From Flemingiibacterium sp045634345 (lineage in GTDB: Bacteria; Bacillota; Clostridia; Oscillospirales; CAG-272): a DNA stretch of 18,238 nucleotides. The position numbers were made by a program, and so were the translations under genes. Shown in pieces: positions 14,363 to 18,238 of this stretch. The notes beneath the pieces were generated by a model, which worked only from the letters and a program-made list of their open reading frames with translations, did not search any database and had not been told where the DNA came from. Numbering within the stretch: the stretch's first letter is position 1; each line of letters begins with the position of its first letter. The stretch is taken from positions 1-18,238 of the forward strand of contig JAZRAB010000175.1 of NCBI GenBank assembly GCA_045634345.1, given 5' to 3'.

Positions 14363-15649
14363 ATGCCTCAGACGCCGGTCAGGCACACCGCCCCAAATCC
14401 TCCCGATACCACCACAAATCAAGCGAAGACAAAACCGTCTCTTGATCCATATTACAGTGCGGTCTCCGGAAAATTCCGCATTGCAAAATATATAACCGTT
14501 ATATTGCTTGTTGTTTTTTTGCTCTTTTCTTTCGCTTTCATGCGGGATGACATAACACTCGAAAATCTGCGTTATCTTTTAAAATTTATCAGCTTCACAA
14601 ATACCGAAACCTCAATATCCGCAGCAAAAATCAATTATGCGTCCGGAGACCCCAACAGGTTGGAGCTTTTCATAGGTGATTTGTGCTCTCTTTCGCCGGA
14701 TGGTTATGCACTGTACGATTCCCGCGGAAATCAAATTATGGCTGAGGATATTAAATATGCCTCACCGGTTTTGAAAACGAGCGCCAGATTTGCGCTTTGT
14801 TACGATCTTGACGGTACCTCGTTTACGGTTCTCAATACCTTTGCAAAGCTTTATGAGGGTGCTAACGATTATCCCATAACCGATGGAACCATTGCAGACG
14901 ACGGCACATTTGCAATCGCATCCTCGTCACGCGAATACCGTACAGCAATCACGCTCTACAGCAGCGATTTCACGCCTATAACAAGAATTTACAAAAACGA
15001 TCATTTAATGGGGCTTGAGATAAAGTCAGACGGGACACAACTCGCCGTCATGACCTCCGGTGCAGCTGACGGTAATTTTTTCACCAATATCGAGCTCGTC
15101 GTTCCCGGCACCGATACGATTCTCGCGTCGAGAAAACTTAACGGACTCGGCTATTCCTTCTATTATACCGACAGCGGATATGCGATCATCACCGATGAGG
15201 GTATACATTTCCTCGATGGAAGCTTTGAAATACTCGCATATGATGAGCACCCGTCACAAATTGCAATGTCAAGCTCCTCAGGCAAATATCTTAGCGTCGT
15301 ATATTCAAATGGAATCATCGGAAACAACTATACTCTTTGCACTTACGACACGTCAGGGCGTCTTGTTTACAGCGGCGAGTTTGACGGAAAGCTGATAGCG
15401 GTCGATTCCGATGAAAGCGGAGACTACATATTTATTCTGACCGGTACGACGCTGAACCGTATAAATCTTGTCAATAAAAAGATTGCTTCAACTACTGTGA
15501 TATCCGATGCCATTGACATTCTTGTTCCTAGCTTTGATACGGTTCTCGTTGCACTTAAAAACTATGCAGTCACATATGAATTAAATTCACTTTCGGAAGC
15601 ATATTACGACCGTACAAGCAGCGATATTGCAGACACATCAGAAAAATAA
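14363..15649 (+). CDS. DUF5711-like membrane-anchored protein
   Basis: This 428-residue protein has a short Pro/Thr-rich cytoplasmic tail, one membrane segment (about residues 41-60) and a long extracytoplasmic part. That part shows repeating beta-strand blocks with Asp/Gly turns, suggesting a beta-propeller-like fold (WD/YVTN type). It resembles proteins annotated DUF5711 in Clostridia, where the gene often neighbours cvpA; I base this on memory of the family, not on a search. AAAGGAG lies seven bases before the ATG. The next gene, cvpA, follows 11 bases later, so they form an operon. No catalytic motif is visible. A structural or sensory role at the cell surface is possible but not shown. 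Confidence 0.75.
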   Translation: MPQTPVRHTAPNPPDTTTNQAKTKPSLDPYYSAVSGKFRIAKYITVILLVVFLLFSFAFMRDDITLENLRYLLKFISFTNTETSISAAKINYASGDPNRLELFIGDLCSLSPDGYALYDSRGNQIMAEDIKYASPVLKTSARFALCYDLDGTSFTVLNTFAKLYEGANDYPITDGTIADDGTFAIASSSREYRTAITLYSSDFTPITRIYKNDHLMGLEIKSDGTQLAVMTSGAADGNFFTNIELVVPGTDTILASRKLNGLGYSFYYTDSGYAIITDEGIHFLDGSFEILAYDEHPSQIAMSSSSGKYLSVVYSNGIIGNNYTLCTYDTSGRLVYSGEFDGKLIAVDSDESGDYIFILTGTTLNRINLVNKKIASTTVISDAIDILVPSFDTVLVALKNYAVTYELNSLSEAYYDRTSSDIADTSEK

Positions 15650-15660
15650 AGGAGATAAAA

Positions 15661-16374
15661 ATGAGTCTTATAATTGACCTTATAATAATCCTCGACGCCG
15701 TTGCTGCGATATATCTCGGGATCTCACGCGGATTTATCCGCTCGGTGATGCATTTTGCATCCTTGATACTTGCTCTTATCGCGGTATTTTTCTTTACCTC
15801 TCCGGTTGCAACGTGGCTTAACATCAGCTTCATCGAAAGCGGCATTTCAGACATAATTGAGGATTCACTTTCGGGTATCGTAACAGCCGGCGAAGACAGC
15901 CTTGAAATATCAAAGATATTCTCCGACCGCCCCGAGGCTCTGAACGAAATAGCCGCCAAGTTCGGTTGCGATCTTGACGAGCTTGAAGCTTACTACAACA
16001 ACTTCTTATCATCGGGCACAGAGAATGAAGCGCTCGGAGACCTCTCCGGAAAAATCGCCGCGCCTACCTCTCAGGCAATAAGCAACGTGCTCGCTGCAAT
16101 AATTGTTTTTATCGCTGCGATGCTCATACTCCGTCTTATCACTTTTATTCTCGATATGGTGTTCCGTCTGCCGGTGCTTGATAAGCTGAACGCTTTTCTC
16201 GGACTCCTGTTCGGCATCGGAAGCGCAGTCCTCACCTCGTGGGTTATAGCGAATATCTCAGTCGGACTCATATCCGCATTTGAATCCGTGAACGGAGAGA
16301 TATTCAATCAATCCGTGATCGACGGCTCAATAATTCTACGATTTTTCTACAATAACAGTCTGATATTCTTTTAA
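15661..16374 (+). CDS. CvpA family membrane protein
   Basis: This 237-residue protein has four likely membrane segments (about 4-22, 30-48, 138-163 and 178-206), with a soluble acidic insert of about 90 residues between the second and third. The N-terminal pattern Asp-x-x-x-x-x-x-x-x-x-Asp-Ala-x-x-x-x-x-x-Gly-x-x-Arg-Gly-Phe and the paired helix layout fit CvpA (colicin V production-type) proteins. The insert makes it longer than E. coli CvpA (about 160 residues), as is common in Clostridia. Family members are linked to envelope homeostasis, but the molecular role is unclear. AAAGGAG lies about five bases before the ATG. It lies between the DUF5711-like gene (11-bp gap) and the ClpE-like gene (41-bp gap). 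Confidence 0.85.
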   Translation: MSLIIDLIIILDAVAAIYLGISRGFIRSVMHFASLILALIAVFFFTSPVATWLNISFIESGISDIIEDSLSGIVTAGEDSLEISKIFSDRPEALNEIAAKFGCDLDELEAYYNNFLSSGTENEALGDLSGKIAAPTSQAISNVLAAIIVFIAAMLILRLITFILDMVFRLPVLDKLNAFLGLLFGIGSAVLTSWVIANISVGLISAFESVNGEIFNQSVIDGSIILRFFYNNSLIFF

Positions 16375-16415
16375 TTTATAACTATTTAGCAACAACCAGA
16401 AAGGAACCTTTACCA

Positions 16416-18238
16416 ATGGAAATGTGCGCAAGATGCCACAAGCGCGTAGCTGTGGTGTATGTCACTAAAATCGAAAACGGCGAAACCGTAACCGAGGGCA
16501 TTTGCTTAAAGTGTGCCAAGGAGCTCGGTATCAAGCCGGTAAGCGACATTCTCGAAAAGATGGGGGTCTCACCCGACTCTATTGATGAACTCGACCACGA
16601 GCTCGAGGATATGGCTGAAAAAATGACCGATCTTGTTTCAGCGGAGCCTGACGGTGCCGATGAAAACGGTGCCGGACGTGCGCCGTCGATCAATCTTTCA
16701 CAGCTTTTCGGAAGCTATGGATTTGGCAAGCCGAAGCAGGACGGAGACGAAAAGAATCCCCCGAAGCGTGATGACAAACCGAAGGGAGCACCGTCCAAGC
16801 TCAAATATCTCACAAACTACTGTAAAAATCTCACCGCGTCTGCGCGGGACGGAAAGCTTGACCGTATCGTAGGACGCGAGCGTGAGCTTGACCGCGTAAT
16901 ACAAATACTCTCTCGCCGTCAAAAGAACAACCCTTGCCTCATCGGCGAGCCGGGCGTTGGTAAAACCGCTATAGCGGAAGCTCTCGCATTAAAGATTGCC
17001 GAGGGTAATATTCCTGCTCGCCTTGCTGATAAGCAGGTATATCTTGTTGACCTCACCGCGCTTGTTGCCGGCACACAGTTTCGCGGACAGTTTGAATCGC
17101 GTATTCAGGGACTCATCGGCGAAGTCAAGGAGCAAGGCAATGTTATACTCGTTATCGACGAGGTTCACAATATAGTTGGCGCAGGAGAAGCCGAGGGAGC
17201 GATGAACGCCGCCAATATTTTAAAGCCGGCACTCTCTCGCGGCGAAATTCAGGTCATCGGTGCAACCACCATGAACGAATACAGGAAGCACATTGAAAAG
17301 GATTCAGCACTTGAACGACGTTTTCAACCTGTCATGGTCAACGAGCCGTCTTTAGAGGAATCCTTTGAGATAATCTGCGGCATCAAGCATTATTACGAGG
17401 ATTTCCACGGAGTTACGATCAGTGACGACATAGCACGCCGTGCTGTTACTCTTTCAGAGCGTTATATTACAGATCGTTTCCTGCCCGATAAGGCAATTGA
17501 CCTTATCGACGAAGCGGCAGCACATGTCTCGCTTGGCAACACCGCACTTGATGATTTCAACAAAATTTCAGGTGAGCTTGAAGAAGCGCGTACAAAGCTT
17601 GAATCGCTCGAACAGGGTTCTACGGAGCTTCCCGATGAGGAGCGTTACCGTCAGATCGCTGAACTTAGAACCGAAGAAATCAAGCTCTCGGAAAAGGCAG
17701 CTGAGCTTCGTCCCGCAAGTGAGATTAAGCCATCACTCACGAACGAGCATCTTGCTGATGTCATCGAAATATGGACCGGTATCCCGGCAACAAGCATTAC
17801 CGAGAATGAATTTCTGCGCCTCGACAAGCTCGAATCGCGTATAAAGGCGCATATTATAGGTCAGGATGCCGCTGTTGACGCTGTTGTACGTGCCATCAAG
17901 CGTGGACGCGCGGGCGTTACTTCAAAGCGCAAGCCCGTGTCATTCATTTTTGCCGGTCCGACGGGCGTCGGTAAAACCGAGCTTGTCAAGACCATCGCAC
18001 GCGATCTGTTTAATACCCCGGATGCGCTCATTAGAGTAGATATGTCCGAATATATGGAGAAGCACGCCGTGTCGAAGATTATCGGCTCACCTCCCGGATA
18101 TGTCGGATTCGATGAAGCAGGTCAGCTTACCGAAAAGATCCGCCGTCATCCTTATTCCGTGGTGTTGCTTGACGAGATCGAAAAAGCACATCCCGATGTT
18201 CTCAATATTCTTCTGCAGATACTTGACGACGGAAAAAT
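16416..18238 (+). CDS. clpE: ClpE-like Clp protease ATPase subunit, N-terminal part (runs off window)
   Basis: The frame is open from the ATG at 16416 to the window end, 607 codons, so the C-terminus is missing. This is a Hsp100 unfoldase that feeds proteins to ClpP. It starts with a zinc finger, Cys4-x2-Cys7-x22-Cys30-x2-Cys33, instead of the Clp N-repeats of ClpC, which is the ClpE arrangement. An acidic, low-complexity linker (about 70-130) follows. The first AAA+ module has Walker A Gly-Glu-Pro-Gly-Val-Gly-Lys-Thr (177-184) and Asp248-Glu249. A charged coiled-coil-like middle region (about 385-435) precedes the second module, with Gly-Pro-Thr-Gly-Val-Gly-Lys-Thr (514-521) and Asp586-Glu587. 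AAGGA lies ten bases before the ATG. No CtsR operator is visible in the gap. ClpC with an acquired finger is the alternative. Confidence 0.88.
   Translation, partial: MEMCARCHKRVAVVYVTKIENGETVTEGICLKCAKELGIKPVSDILEKMGVSPDSIDELDHELEDMAEKMTDLVSAEPDGADENGAGRAPSINLSQLFGSYGFGKPKQDGDEKNPPKRDDKPKGAPSKLKYLTNYCKNLTASARDGKLDRIVGRERELDRVIQILSRRQKNNPCLIGEPGVGKTAIAEALALKIAEGNIPARLADKQVYLVDLTALVAGTQFRGQFESRIQGLIGEVKEQGNVILVIDEVHNIVGAGEAEGAMNAANILKPALSRGEIQVIGATTMNEYRKHIEKDSALERRFQPVMVNEPSLEESFEIICGIKHYYEDFHGVTISDDIARRAVTLSERYITDRFLPDKAIDLIDEAAAHVSLGNTALDDFNKISGELEEARTKLESLEQGSTELPDEERYRQIAELRTEEIKLSEKAAELRPASEIKPSLTNEHLADVIEIWTGIPATSITENEFLRLDKLESRIKAHIIGQDAAVDAVVRAIKRGRAGVTSKRKPVSFIFAGPTGVGKTELVKTIARDLFNTPDALIRVDMSEYMEKHAVSKIIGSPPGYVGFDEAGQLTEKIRRHPYSVVLLDEIEKAHPDVLNILLQILDDGK

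Noticed and set aside
16375..16415. CtsR operator before the ClpE-like gene
   Set aside because: The 41-base gap has no tandem GGTCAAA-type heptads and no promoter that I can recognise.
1..18238. CRISPR array, prophage, insertion sequence or toxin-antitoxin pair
   Set aside because: No regularly spaced repeats, transposase or integrase motifs, or small toxin-like pairs were seen; gene content and order look like core chromosome.

Overview
The window looks like core chromosome of a Gram-positive, endospore-forming member of the Clostridia, probably Oscillospiraceae-like. This rests on SpoVT, a split EcfA1/EcfA2/EcfT module, a DUF5711-like gene beside cvpA, a ClpE-type Clp ATPase with an N-terminal zinc finger, strong AGGAGG-type ribosome binding sites and moderate GC. 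The taxonomy is inference; no rRNA or species marker is present. I see no prophage, transposase, CRISPR array, tRNA or rRNA, and no clearly broken gene.

The left and central parts (about 67 to 14142) are all read on the minus strand. In transcription order they are polA, ruvC, ruvA, ruvB, a SAM-dependent methyltransferase, pheA (chorismate mutase/prephenate dehydratase), ecfA1, ecfA2, ecfT, truA, then spoVT, a small unknown gene, an MFS transporter and a lipoprotein. From pheA through truA the genes overlap by 4 to 8 bases or lie 4 bases apart, so they are almost certainly co-transcribed. polA has a good sigma-A promoter and ruvC has a perfect-consensus one, so the replication/repair block starts at least two transcripts. 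spoVT has its own promoter with a sigma-G-like (forespore) signature. This may also drive the small unknown gene, whose start overlaps the spoVT stop region, and perhaps the MFS gene, which ends in a clear intrinsic terminator.

The right part (14363 to the end) is read on the plus strand, divergent from polA: a DUF5711-like membrane-anchored protein, a CvpA-family membrane protein, and a ClpE-like ATPase cut off by the window edge. The 220-bp divergent region holds a promoter for each side.

The ruvB-methyltransferase gap (about 9064-9248) is the most unusual part. It is a dense array of hairpins: a 12-bp hairpin over the ruvB stop codon, then a 95-nt closed three-way junction, then another 8-bp hairpin. 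It could be a palindromic repeat element or a structured RNA. Other points of interest are the sigma-G promoter with the uncharacterised SpoVT-linked small protein, and a perfect inverted repeat inside the polA promoter spacer. I found no convincing new multi-gene system; most of the window is ordinary housekeeping content.
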